From: Talinum fruticosum
Taxonomy: Eukaryota > Streptophyta > Magnoliopsida > Caryophyllales > Talinaceae
Direction of reading: 5' to 3'
Assembly (NCBI GenBank): GCA_021018815.1
Contig: JAITYX010000102.1
Coordinates: 1,116,001 to 1,180,000, forward strand
DNA length: 64,000 nucleotides
The notes under the pieces are model-generated. The model saw nothing but the letters and a program-made list of their open reading frames with translations. It was not told the DNA's origin and did not search any database. Position numbers and translations under genes: made by a program. Positions 12,225-23,705 of this stretch are shown in pieces. The stretch's first letter is position 1. Every line of letters begins with the position of its first letter.

Positions 12225-13396
12225 TGATAAGTGCATGAAATGCATATGTTTTGGTGATGTTTTTATGCTTTTTCTTTGGGAAATTAAGTTCAATAGAGCA
12301 TGGTTATATTCCATTTTCGGCATTACGCTTGTGTTTTGGTGTTTTGAGATGAGTTGTGCAGATTTTGCGGTTAGAATGTTGTGTAGGCCAAGCATTCCCA
12401 AAATTTGCTGATGTTTTGAGTGTTGTGTAGGCCAACACGGTCTATCCCTGAAGTCGAAGCTGTCGTTCCCTTTGTTTCCCGAATTTGCAATTCTAGCACC
12501 CAACACGGGCTGCTCAGTGTCCACCGGCACAACCCATGTTGGACTTAAACAACCAACACGGGCAGCCCGTGTCAACGAACACTAACCGTTTTGGTCGCAA
12601 TTTCTGCCGTATCACTTCGGTTTTGACGATTATGCCTTTTGATTACCTTTTCATTGCTACTAAAGGCTGGATTTTTGCAACAGTTTGGGGATCCTTCTTC
12701 ATCTAGCCACCACCATATCCACCATCTACTTATACCAAATTAGATTATAAAGAGTTGAAAGTAAGAAGAAGCGCAAGATTTTCCAAGGATTTTAGATCGG
12801 GTTCGCAACAACAGTTCAATCACGGCTTTGGATGAGAAACTTTCTTTCCTTCTCTTCTCTTTTCTTACTTTCTATTTATATGTATTGCAATTTGGATTTT
12901 TGTTTTGGATGTTTGAATCAACGATTTATGTAAGTATTTGTTAATTTCCTAAACTTGTACTCGATCTCTTCCGGTACTTTGGAATTGTTGGTTTATTTTA
13001 TCAATTTTGGAGTGATTATTTGCTTGTGGGAAACTTGATTACTTTCTTGCATGATTTAGGCATCGGATGAAGTACTTGAATGGTGAAATTTTATGCTAGA
13101 ATGCCAAAATTTGACTTGTTTGTGTGAGATTTTAATTCGATTGTCGGTTTTAAAATAACGAACTAAAGAAAAAAATGTTTGATTTGATTCTTGGATTGGA
13201 GATTATTTGATTTGCTTAATTCTTTGATTAATTATCCATAAATTAGACAAGTAGTTTAGTTTACATTAATCTCAATTCTAAATCTTGATTCACTTAGAAA
13301 ATTTTGAAGGAATGTAACTCATTAGCTTGACCTTATCCTTGTGGAGTTGACTTTGATGTGCTATAATGTTATACCCGTGCGCTTGCGGCTCGATCA
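12225..13396 (+). repeat. element A 5' LTR
   Basis: About 1.17 kb, beginning TGATAAGTGC and ending CTCGATCA. It matches, in order, the three pieces of the 3' LTR at 17897-18729, 20337-20582 and 51070-51279. It lacks about 125 bp present in the 3' LTR around 20400-20530. It contains the short GC-rich units AACACGGGC and GCCCGTG at 12430-12570. Confidence 0.85.
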
Positions 13397-13400
13397 AGTT

Positions 13401-13419
13401 TTTGACGTCGTTACGGGGA
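13401..13419 (+). promoter_or_regulatory. element A primer-binding site, decayed
   Basis: TTTGACGTCGTTACGGGGA lies four bases after the 5' LTR. It is a worn version of TTGGCGCCGTTGCCGGGGA, the primer site of Athila and Tat elements that is thought to pair with tRNA-Asp. Elements B and C carry better copies. Confidence 0.65.
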
Positions 13420-13664
13420 TTAATGTTGAGTATTGAGTTTTTCTAAATAGATTCGACTAAGCATTTGAAAAAAATTTTACAAAAAATTTACAATTTTAAA
13501 ACTGAAAAGAAATATCAACAATGGTTATTTTTCATTTTTCCCAATTCGAGCATGAATTATTTTGGAGGTATTTTAAGCATTTAAAAGCTTATCTTGCTCA
13601 CTTGTGGTTATTGTTTGGATAAATGGGAAATTTTAGACATTGTTGATAGGGTGTAAATGGTGAA

Positions 13665-14749
13665 ACTCGTGCTCTTTTAGAGTATTGGGATTTTCATGGC
13701 AAAAGTATTAAGGAAGCTTGGGATCCGCTTGAATGGATTGTTTGGGACACTTTTGAGTTTGTAAAGTATCGTTACATGTTTGGGATATCCTATCCCGATC
13801 CTTGTGCTTTTCATGCTCAATCATATATTCAATCCCTTACGTGCCTCCATGTTCCCTTAATTTTTGTAATTTATGTCAATCATTTGACCATGATACATCT
13901 ATGTGTCCTTGTCAAGTTAGACTTGAGTCTTTGTTGGTGAATTTTCTTAAGGAACATATTATGTTTGATAATGATCTACAAGAGTATGATCTATTGCATC
14001 GGACCGAACCTAGTCCTAGTTATTCTACACTTGATGTTGGTTCGTGTGATGATGGTGAGTTCACTTTTCCTTTAGAGGTCGACTTAGAGGACAAGTTTGA
14101 CCCTGTTGTAACATCTCACACATTCGTTACTCCATCTTTCCCTAGCTTATCTAAAGACACTACCGATGGTGTTCACTTTTTGTGATCCTCGTTTACCTTT
14201 TACTTAATCAATAGGGTTTGAGGTGGGTGAGTTTTATAGGTTTGATGCTAGGCATGGTCATGATGTTTGTCATGAGCCGGATACTATAGATGAGGGGCAT
14301 GTTCTTGTTGAGACTCCTTTGGAGGAGTTATGTAAGGGGATTGTGCATTTGGTGCTTTCAAGTCATATGATTGATAATCATGAGTTCCCATATTCCGTGC
14401 TTCTTACATCCGTCCACCACCCTCTCATTCCGCTAAGTCCTATTATGTGGTGCCCTTTGATTTTTATGAGATATGTGATCATGATGTTAATGTGTGCCAT
14501 GATGAAAACTCATGTGAAGTACTTGAGGCGAATGGTTTTGTTTGTAATGAGTCTCTAGAGGGTATGATACCTCTCTTGACCCATAAAATGCATACCTTAT
14601 GGACTTACCTAGGAAATTCAAGTGGATTAATTTCTTCCATCCTTTTTGATTTTTTTATGAATTTTGATGAGGTTAAGAGGACAATTAATGTCATTTGTTT
14701 ATTTTGTTTGTGTGCTCTTACCTTTTCTTTTCTAAGTTGTGATCCCTAG
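13665..14749 (+). pseudogene. element A gag-like frame with a zinc knuckle, frameshifted
   Basis: Coding-like sequence begins near 13665 (ALLEYWDFHGKSIKEAWD) in one frame. It continues from 13802 in another frame to 14185, and then from 14223 and 14447 in further frames. The 13802 frame has a CCHC knuckle, C22-x2-C25-x4-H30-x4-C35 (CNLCQSFDHDTSMC), typical of retroelement nucleocapsids. The remainder is rich in Asp, Glu, Ser and Pro. I do not recognise a capsid domain. It is the only protein the element seems to have encoded, so a nucleic-acid-binding role is likely but inferred. Confidence 0.6.
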
Positions 14750-15263
14750 AGTTTGATCACCTCTTACGTGCATTGACAACATCTGAAGTCATAATTGGAG
14801 TTTTAATCGGAGGTGGAGTGGCTGATGCCCCACATGCCCCAATTTTTAGGAGGCCTTAGTTTAGGTGCATCCCGCATCTAACCTAGTGTGATCATTCTTT
14901 TTATTTTATTTTATTTTATTTTCCCCTTCCTTTTTATTGTTCCCTTTCTTGTTCACATTGAGGACAATGCTTGGTTTGAGAATGAGGGAGAGAATTTTTT
15001 TCAGCTTTTTATTTTATTTTATTTTATATGTATGTGTCTGGATTGGTGTGAAAGGCATGGTGGCATTTATGAGCTTGGTTAATGTTTAATGTCTAGCCCC
15101 ATCTGTAAAACAAATTTTGAGTGTGTAAGTTTTGTGATCTCATGTTTTGACCCTTATCTTGATTGTGGACCATATCATCCCTTGGAGTCATAAGTACTAA
15201 TATTGGCATATGATGAATCTTAAAAGCTATTTGTGATTTTGGTAGATGTCTCCCGAGACTTTG
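14750..15263 (+). other. element A non-coding 3' region, first part
   Basis: Contains ATTGAGGACAATG followed by CTTGGTTTGAGAATGAGG at 14957-14987. Related motifs follow the coding regions of elements B (47884) and C (34485), so this is probably a conserved post-coding segment. A solo LTR begins at 15264. Confidence 0.55.
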
Positions 15264-16595
15264 TGTAACACCCCTAAGACCCACCCTAGGAGTATTACAT
15301 GCCGGGGTTCCCGAGAGGAACCCCTAAGGCTTCTTAAGATCTCAACTTAGGGTTAATAACCCTTTCTTGGATTGGCGGAAGTGTGGTTCTAGGTTTTCGA
15401 AGGTTTTTCTAAAAATTTCAACAAAGTTTCCTCTGTAATATGGCTAATCCCATAGGCTTAAAGCCTTAACCCCGCACAAATCGCAATCTTAAACTCAACG
15501 AGCCACACGCTCGGAGAAACACAACATGCTCTTTGATTCGTGAGTTGCTAATTTAGTGAATTTAAGCCTTTAACTTCTTCAATTAAACCTAGGGTTTCCA
15601 ATTTCATACTTCGAATTCATGTTCAATCCACTTGATTCATTTTATTTTGGAGGATGAATTCAGATTACTCACCTTGAATTCTTAGAGGTTCTAAGAATTT
15701 TAGTTTTGGAAGGTTTCGAATTGGGTTTCAATTCTGTTTCCTCTTTCCCTTTCTTCTTCTACCTCTCGGTCTCAATTCCTTGCTACTCTCTGCCTCCGCT
15801 TCGTTGTGGTTCTCTTTCTCGCTCCCTCGTTCTTCTCGCCCTCGTTTACGCTTCCCGATTCCTCTCGGCTCTCTCGCTTTTGCTTCTCACTTCGGGGTCT
15901 CGACCCCTCTCGTTCTTCCTCTCAATCTCTTGCTCTCTTTGTTTTGTCTCTCCTCTCGCTTTGCTCGCTTACGCTTCTTTCGTTCCCTTGTTTCTGGTTC
16001 CGCTCCTTCTTCTTTCTTTCGCTCCCTCTTTCCTTTCTCCTTCGTCCGCCGCCTATCCTCGGTTGCTTGTGCCCGTCGGCTGCCGGTTTCGGCGTTCCTC
16101 TCGCTCCCGCTCGCTCTCCCTCTCTCTCTGTGCGTCCTCCCTCTCTCGCTTGCCTCTTACGCCTCTCGCTTTCCTCTGTCTCTGCTTCTTTCGTTTTCCT
16201 CTGTTCTTCTTCCTCTCATTCTTTTCTTCGGTCTCAGCCCCATTCTCTCTCCTCTTTTCCTAATTACACATAGTGGGCTTTGCCGCCTAATTCCAATTGG
16301 ACCCCTAATCTCCTTGCTCTAATCATCCGCGGATCCTCCTCTAATGCCACTCATCCCTTTTTCATTTCCCTTTCTTTTTCTTTTGATTTTTCTGCTTTGG
16401 ACTTTGACAATTTGGGCCCAACTTCAATTTCAATAGGCCCAATAAGCTAACCCATGCTCGGTTTCGGTTCTCGGGTTTTAGTTTTAACTCGGAAAAAATT
16501 CTAATTCACTTAATTTAAAAATTTCGAATCTTTCACTTAACTTTTAGTAGCTTAGTTCATTACCGGGCAAGCACCTGAAATTTCGGGGTCTTACA
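15264..16595 (+). mobile_element. solo LTR, possibly chromovirus (Tekay/Del) type
   Basis: A 1,332 bp unit begins TGTAACACCCC and ends GGGGTCTTACA, with the TG...CA ends of an LTR. It is flanked by perfect five-base duplications, CTTTG at 15259-15263 and 16596-16600. No internal retrotransposon sequence accompanies it, so it is the product of recombination between two LTRs. The TGTAACACC start resembles Tekay/Del LTRs; that family call is from memory. It inserted into the interior of element A. Confidence 0.88.
15720..16260 (+). repeat. polypyrimidine tract inside the solo LTR
   Basis: About 540 bp of almost pure C and T with scattered G. Three overlapping long open frames here (155-185 codons, all Ser/Leu/Phe/Arg-rich) are open only because such sequence lacks TAA, TAG and TGA. 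They are not genes. In an LTR this could be a leader region downstream of the promoter. Confidence 0.7.
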
Positions 16596-16600
16596 CTTTG

Positions 16601-17896
16601 AGCCTTGACAGACAATACAATATACATAGTCTCATTTTCTTTCATGTGAATGACTCTTCTAAGTTGCATCTCTAGAACTTGACTTAACACTTGTTCAAAA
16701 TCACACTTAGCATATACATGATTGACCAAATGATAGAGACATTTCTTCTTTGATTGTTTCAAGCCACATAATTAAATAGCCTTCCCTAAGTTGGTTATTA
16801 TCCCCTTTGCTAGCCCCTTTGAGCTTTTGACCATTTTATTGTGATACCCTTTATTTTAGCCCTTAGCCATATACAAATTCTTACCCTTAAGCCAAGACTA
16901 ATACAACATCACTACATATATGTCGAGGGTAGTAATTTGGAATAATTTTTTGATGGAGGTTGCTTTAGTATATTGGTTTGATGAGGGGAAGGAAGTATTG
17001 ATCATATGAAGTGTTTCTCTTTTGTTAATGTGGGTTGTGGTCCTGTCCATTTGGATTTGAGTTGATAAATGTAGTTTTATGCCATTCGAGTAGTTGATTT
17101 TTCCATTTCATTCTTTAAAAAAAAAAAGAGAAAATGAAGAAAAATTTGAAACAAAAAAAAAAAAAAAAAGAAAAATCAAAAAAGAATTTAAAATAAATGA
17201 TTGGCATTGGTGGCTTGAAAATAATAAGTATCAACTCATTCCCTTATTTCAACGAGGTGTATGCTGATATTATGATAATAGAGGTATGGAGTATTGGTGA
17301 ATTGATTAATAGTTGGTCTTTTTGTTGGGTTCTCCTCGGTCTACTTGGCTATTAGCTCCACTTCACTAAAAATACTTGTCCACCTCCTTACTTTGACCCT
17401 TAACCCGATTACTTTGACCCTTAACCCGATTACAACCCTTTGAAAAGTCCTTTTGATTATGATGTGTATATTGCACCATCGTGGTAGAGAACTTGAGAGT
17501 CATGGCAAGCTTATAGTAGATTGTAATTGAAATGAGTATTGAGAGAACCTAAGTAATAATTCAAACATGAGTGGGAGTGATTCACATTTCCCTAAAAGTG
17601 AGGTTTTACCAGTCCAATTAGCTTTGTTTCTCCATGTGCCAATGTGACATGCTTTGTGATTTACTTAGGGGTGATTGTGTTTTGCATCATACTCGTAGTC
17701 TTAAAATTCTTTATCTCTATTCTAATTTTGAAATATTCTTATGTGTTGATTGGGTTTGTCGTTAGATGTTTGCTTGCTTGTGGTTGCTACACATTGCCTA
17801 TCATGAGGAGGTTTAATCTTGGATGTTTTCCCCCTTGTTGGTTGATTGAGTCTAGCACTTGCTTGAGGGCAAGCAAGGTTTAACCATGAGCAAATT
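16601..17896 (+). other. element A non-coding 3' region, second part
   Basis: Resumes after the solo LTR and runs to the 3' LTR. No coding region. It holds A-rich runs at 17117-17170 and a 22 bp direct repeat at 17395-17435 (ACTTTGACCCTTAACCCGATT twice). The short frames here are not convincing. Immediately before the LTR there is only a weak purine stretch, so the polypurine tract is decayed. Confidence 0.55.
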
Positions 17897-18729
17897 TGAT
17901 AAGTGCATGAAATGCATATGTTTGGATGATAGTTTGATGCTTTTATTTGGGAAATTAAGTTATATAGAGCATGTTTGTGCTCCATTTTCGGCTTTATGCT
18001 TGTGTTTTGGTGTTTTGAGATGAGTTGTGTAGATTTAATCACCAATACTAAGCATTCCCAAAGATTTGCTGATGTTTTGAGCGTTGAGTAGGCCAACACG
18101 GTCAATCCCTGTAGTCGGAATGATCGTTCCCTTCGTTTCCCCAAAATTTACAATTTCAACAGCCAACACGAGCAGCTCATGTCCACTGACACGGTTTATG
18201 TTGGACATAAACAGCCAACATGTGCAGCTCATGTCAATGGACACGACTATTTTGGCTGCAATTTCGCCATATCACTTCGATTCGACGGTTACGCCTTTTG
18301 ATTGCTTCTTGAGTCTTCGTTAAAGGCTAGATTTTTGCAGCAGTTTGGGAATCCTTCTTCATCCAACCACCACCATATTCACCATCTACTTAGACTAGAT
18401 TAGATTATAGAGAGTTGAGAGAAAGTAGAAGTGGGAGATTTTCTAGGGATTTTAAATCGGGTTTGTAATGACAGTTCAATCATGCCTTTGGATGAGCAAC
18501 TTTCTTCCTTTCTCTTCTCTTTTCTCACTTTATATTTATATGTATTGCAATTTGGATTTTTGTTTTGGATGTTTGAATCTCTGATTTATGTAAGTATTTA
18601 TTAATTTCCTAAACTTGTGTTGATCTCTTTTGGTATTTTGGAATTATTGATCGATTTTATCTATTTTGGACTGATTATTTTGCTTGTGAGAAACTTGATC
18701 ACTTTTTGCATAATTTAGACATTAGATAA
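17897..18729 (+). repeat. element A 3' LTR, first piece
   Basis: TGATAAGTGCATGAAATGC repeats the start of the 5' LTR and alignment continues to 18729. A minus-strand solo LTR then interrupts it. The last five bases, GATAA, are that insertion's target-site duplication. Confidence 0.85.
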
Positions 18730-20331
18730 TGAAGGTTTGCTCGGGGAGTGTCCGAGTCACCCTAGAGGGGGGTGAATAGGGTGATGGAGGATTTTCTTTG
18801 AAAATCAAACTCTTTGCCAAAGGAGAGACAGAAACAAATTACGAGTCTAAAACGGGGTCAAAAAGTATGAACTCAAAATTGCAATAAAGAGTAAGGAAGC
18901 GATTAAGCTGAAGCTTTGAGACTGTCTGAGTCTAGAATGAACTCAGAAAGTAAGCACATAGAGATTACGTGGAAACCCTCTTGGGGCGAGAAAACCACGG
19001 ACCGTGCTAATCTAAGTACGAAGTCAAATCCACTATTTTTAGTCCACAAAATACCGTAGGTCGATCGAACTCGAGTTGCTCCCTTAAACAACTCTTTACA
19101 AGTTTTCCTAGACTCAGAAATTCCCTTATCCGATCTAGTACTTCCTAGCTGAGATAACCCTTACAGCTAGGGACAACTAAGCTGAGTTAACCTTTACGGT
19201 TTAGTCAAGGGACCTTACCTAGAAAGTAAGAAAGTGTTTGTAACTAAGTACAAGACCTTACGACTCGAAGTAATGAATTACGAGTAGGAGTTGTAAGTAG
19301 AAGATTGAGAATGAATACAATGACTTTGCTCAAGTACGTGTATTGACGATGAGGTTCGGCAATCTTCAAGTCTTGTGAGTTGGCTTCCTTTTATAGATGA
19401 CCAAGCAGCATAGTCTGTTATCTCCAACTTCGACAGGAAGTCCTTGGTGACTGTTGTTAAGAACTTTACGAGTCACGAGAAAGTATCCGTTGTGATATGA
19501 ACGTTGGACAACGGTTCTTAACTCTCTTGGAAGTCCCAAAACCAATGGCGGTGTCTTGAAGGATAAGGTGGAAACTACCGTTAAGCTTGGCGTTTCGGTT
19601 TTCCAGATTTAGAAACAGACAGCCACGACACAATCTTATGGGGCTAGGCCAGAGAAGAGGAAAAGCCATGTCTGCTTGGTGATTTGACATTTTGAAGCCG
19701 GTTACTTTTGTATTTCAAAAGTGTATCCTCGTTTGAATAACCTACAAAAGTAAATCAATTTTGGTTCTCAAAGTATAAAATACTTTGGTCCACGATCGAA
19801 CACGAGATAATAATATAAATAAGATAATTAAGCAACTAATTATCCGAGTCGGAAAAGGAACGGAATTTTACGAGTCTAATATCCATGAAACTCAAAATTC
19901 CATCTTAGTTAGTCTAAGCGATAATCACGTTATACAACAAATATCGAGTAAAACAAACTTGATCTAGACTAAGCAAGGTTCGGACTAGAAGCGCTGACTT
20001 TAACAGAATAAGACTTATAACATAAAGTCGGACCTAAGTGCGGTTAAGCGAAATACTAGTCAATTCAACATGCGATATATCTAAGTGATGAGGGACTCGG
20101 AGCCGAGTGAGACAGAGTGAGTACATATACTGTTTTCCGAGCCACTTAGAAACAAGCAAGAAATACATGAAGTAAATGCCATATCACTTAGAATAAATAT
20201 TATATCACTTTGAAAAGTTTCTAAAGTGCGAGAGAATGCCTTGGAATCAAAACCTTATAAGTGAGAAGTTCGTATACTTGATTCCTTCGATAGAACTCGG
20301 AAAAATGCGAAACATTGATGTCGAGTCTTCG
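18730..20331 (-). mobile_element. solo LTR 1 (family S), minus orientation
   Basis: A 1,602 bp unit flanked by GATAA at 18725-18729 and 20332-20336. On the minus strand it begins CGAAGACTCG (canonical TGAAGAC) and ends GCAAACCTTCA. A TATA box, CTATAAAAGG, lies at about 19389-19398 on the minus strand. Close to the 3' end is CACCCTAGAGGGGGG with GTGAATAGG (18759-18780), a block I recall from LTRs of Copia elements of the SIRE/Maximus type. A second copy in plus orientation lies at 21694-23220. No internal domain accompanies either copy. Confidence 0.88.
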
Positions 20332-20336
20332 GATAA

Positions 20337-20582
20337 AGTATTGAAAGATGAAATTTGATGTTGGAATGCCAAAATTTAACTTGTTTGTGTGAGATCTTGA
20401 GGAAGAATCATCAATCAAGAAACCTAATATGATAATCGAATGCTTAATGAATTTAGATTAATCAAGAACCCTTGAGAAATGATAATTGGTTAGATTTAGG
20501 TATTTCATTCCCCCTTGAAAGAGGGGTTTGATAATTCGATCATCGGTTTTAAAATAATGTACTAAAGAAAAAGTGCTTGATT
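20337..20582 (+). repeat. element A 3' LTR, second piece
   Basis: Begins AGTATTGAAAGATGAAA, aligning to 5' LTR sequence from about 13070. It includes about 125 bp absent from the 5' LTR and runs to the insertion point of element B. The last five bases are TGATT. Confidence 0.8.
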
Positions 20583-21693
20583 TGATATCATAAATTGCAA
20601 TTTTACGGGGTTTTACTTGCTTTTATTAGCTAATTCTAACCTTTCGAAGGCCTTCTCACCTAAACTTTTGATTTAATTTCACTTACTTTCTTTATTAGTA
20701 ACTAAAGTGTGCGAATTTCTATCTTTTAGGTGATCCCACCTTTTATGATGAAGAATACGTCTCTCGGGGTGCTAAGGAAGAGAATGGGAGGCCATAGAAG
20801 GTCGAAGAGTGAAGAAACAAATCAAGCCAAGTTAGCACAAGAAACAGACACCGGCTATGTTGAAGAAAAGAAGGTAAAAAAACCTAGCATAGGTTATGCC
20901 AGCTTTGGCACGAGGATGTGGTGAAGCGCAAGAGGTTAGCACGAGGTTGTGCCAAGGTTAGCATAGACCCTGCTAGGAATTCGAAGTTATTTAGAGATAC
21001 CGTGAGATTGCACGGTTGACAGACACGAGCTATGCCAAGTCCAACATGGCCGTGCCAAACTCAAGCACTACCCGTGCTTGTTTTCTTAGAAGATGTCTAT
21101 CATCCCTGTGCCTCATCACGAGCATTGCCAAACTCAGCACTTGCCTGTGCCAATCGACGGTTTTGGTTATTCAGTCGTTTTATTCCAGAAACAGTTATAT
21201 TTTTGTATCTAATTTCCATTCCACGTTTTTAGTCTAGGTTTTCTCTCTACTTTTGAACACTCATTTCAATTGTTAAGGAATTAAAGCTTGAAGCTAATTT
21301 TGGATTAATCGCAATCTAATTCAAGTTTAGGTATTATTAGTCTTCCTCTTTTCTTTTTCTCTCCTTTTATCTTTGTTCTTATTTTTGGTGTTTCATTCTT
21401 CAACTTGCTGTCATTTTCCATGAATATGTGTTGCTAAATTCCCAACTTAGGTTAGGGATTTGCCACTAATATGCTAATTTAATCATAATTTATGCTTCGT
21501 TTACTATTTCGCAATTGTTTGGTGAATTTTCATTTTGTTGTCATTTATTAAATTAGTATGAGGTTTAAGAGAATCTCACCTTTCTTATTATTGGGAATTG
21601 AGTAGACTTTGAGAGAAGAAACTTAATTCCGCCTCAACTTGATGGATGATTACATCTTAGATATGAGAATAATTTAGGTTGTTATTAAGGGAA
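20583..21693 (+). repeat. element B 5' LTR, first piece
   Basis: Aligns with the 3' LTR from 49640 to about 50738. It contains several GCACG and CGTGC modules between 20900 and 21150. The last five bases are GGGAA, the duplication of solo LTR 2. Confidence 0.88.
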
Positions 21694-23220
21694 TGAAGAC
21701 TTAGACCTTACATATACATCATTCTGAGTTCCATCAAGGAATCAGGTATAAGACTTCATCTCTTAATTAAAATTCATTCTATATGTTTTAAAAGCTTTTG
21801 TGAGTGATATAACATCTTTTACGAGTGTTACGTAAACTATCGCATATGTTCTCAATTGATTGTGACTCGACTTAGAAAGTATATTCTTGCTTATCATTTC
21901 ACACGAGTTATGAGTCAATCGGACAACACTCGGATATGTTGCATGTTCAAAAACTCACTCATATGTGCATAAACTCATATGTGACTTCATGATCTAAGCT
22001 TGATTGAATTATTGTGTTAATTCAACTTTCTAAGTCAACATGTTTGGTTTGAACATTGGCGGTCTAAATCAAGTCTTTCTACTCGATTTTCTTTATCTAA
22101 CTTGCTTTGCCTCTAGACTAACTCAGATGGAATTTGAGTATAATGGATATTAGACTCAGAAAATTCCACTCTTTTAAGACTCGGATAATTATGCACTTAA
22201 TTATCTTAATTAAATTATTATCCGTGTCTAACCTTGGACCAAAGTATTTTGTACTTCGAGAACCAAATTGATTTACTTTTGAAGGCTATTCAAACAAGGC
22301 TATCCTATTTTTGAATTATAAAAGTAACCGACTTCAAGATGTCAAATCACCAGTAGACAAAGCTTTTTCTACCTCGACCGAAGACCGGACAATCGTGTCG
22401 GGGTTGTCTGTTTCCAAAGCCGAAAACCGCAACGCTAAGCTCAACAGTGGTTTCCACCCTACTTTTCGGACACCACCAGTGGATTGGGACTTCCAAAGGA
22501 GTCAAGAGCCGTTGCCTAACGTTCACACCTCAACGGATATTTTCTTAGTGACTCGGAAAAACCATTGCAACGAGTCATAAAGGACTTCCGATCGGAAGAT
22601 AGTCACAACGGCTAATCCGCTTGGTTATCTATAAATAGAAGCCAACTCTCGGGACTTGAAAATTGCTTGGATAAACTGTCAATACACGCACTTAAGCAAA
22701 AGTTATTGTATTTCATACTCAATCTTCTACTTACAACTCCAACTCTGTACTTAACATCTTTCCGAGTTGTAAGGTCTTGTTATCTGTTACAAACACTCTT
22801 TCTTACTTTCCGAGTAAGGTCCCTTGACTGAGCTGTAAGGGTTAACTCAGCTCAATTGTCCTTAACTCGTAAAAGTTACCTCGGTTAGGAAGTACTAGAT
22901 CGGATAAGGGAAGTTCCGAGTCTAGGAAAATCTTGTAAGGAATTGTTTAAGGGAGCAATTCGGTTGAGTCTTTCTACTGTATTTTGTGGATTCAAAATAG
23001 TGGATTTGACTTGCTTGCTTGGATTAGCACCGATTGTGGTTTTTGCCCTAGGAGGGTTTCCACGTAAATTTCTGAGTTAGTACTTTTCCGAGTCCAATCT
23101 AGACTTAAGACTTTCCTCGAGTCATTTCTAGTTTTATTCTTCCATTACTTATTTAAATTTCTTCATCGCCCTATTCACCCCCTCTAGGGTGACTTAGTCT
23201 CTCCAACAGACAAACCTTCG
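21694..23220 (+). mobile_element. solo LTR 2 (family S), plus orientation
   Basis: A 1,527 bp unit beginning TGAAGACTTAG and ending CAAACCTTCG, flanked by GGGAA at 21689-21693 and 23221-23225. Element B's 3' LTR has the empty site with a single GGGAA at 50734-50738, which proves the insertion. A TATA box, CTATAAATAG, is at 22629-22638. The block ATTCACCCCCTCTAGGGTG lies at 23173-23191. It aligns along its whole length with the reverse complement of 18730-20331. Confidence 0.92.
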
Positions 23221-23225
23221 GGGAA

Positions 23226-23575
23226 GAATCGATATTGTTGTAATTCATTGATTTTGATTGTGTGAGAACAATAATTAATTCAATTGAGTTAGCTTAATGA
23301 CCTTCGAGAGAAGGATTAGGTAGTTCAACCTATTTCGATACCCTAATTCATCGCAATGGTGAATAGTGTAGAGGCATTAATTGAGATTTTTGGCATGTTA
23401 GTTTGGTGAATCCTCGCCTAAGGCTTTCTTTATCTAATTTTATTTCATACTTTAAGTGTTTACAATACCAAACAATTCGAACTACTTTTCCGCTTAGTTC
23501 AAAAGGACATTAAACTTAGACTTATGCAAGACCTAGCTCCCTAAGACCGACAACGGTACTTCCTATGGTACAACA
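23226..23575 (+). repeat. element B 5' LTR, second piece
   Basis: Resumes AGAATCGATATTG, matching 3' LTR sequence from 50739 (AGAATCAATAATC). It ends around 23575, near GGTACAACA. It carries about 20 extra bases near the end compared with the 3' LTR, so the exact boundary is uncertain by a few bases. Confidence 0.8.
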
Positions 23576-23578
23576 AAA

Positions 23579-23596
23579 TGGCACCGTTGCTAGGGA
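23579..23596 (+). promoter_or_regulatory. element B primer-binding site
   Basis: TGGCACCGTTGCTAGGGA, just after the 5' LTR, is a two-to-three-base variant of the Athila/Tat primer site TGGCGCCGTTGCCGGGGA (tRNA-Asp type, from memory). Confidence 0.8.
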
Positions 23597-23705
23597 GCTA
23601 GCACCACTCTCTAGTCTAAGTAACGTGACACATTTGATTTGAGCCTTTTCTTTTTCTTTATTTTTCTTCCTTTTTACTCTTATCTTTGCTTAAGCTTGCT
23701 TACGC

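Noticed and set aside
12213..12575. 120-codon minus-strand frame
   Set aside because: It lies in element A's 5' LTR, and the matching region of the 3' LTR (17722-18144) has a different, shifted frame.
15706..16322. Three overlapping long open frames (155-185 codons) rich in Ser, Leu, Phe and Arg
   Set aside because: They are open because the sequence is a pyrimidine tract without stop codons, and they lie inside a solo LTR.
23170..23195. The CACCCTAGAGGGGGTGAATAG block as a conserved regulatory RNA or tRNA piece
   Set aside because: It occurs at the same place in both copies of the same LTR, so shared descent explains it; no tRNA fold was seen.
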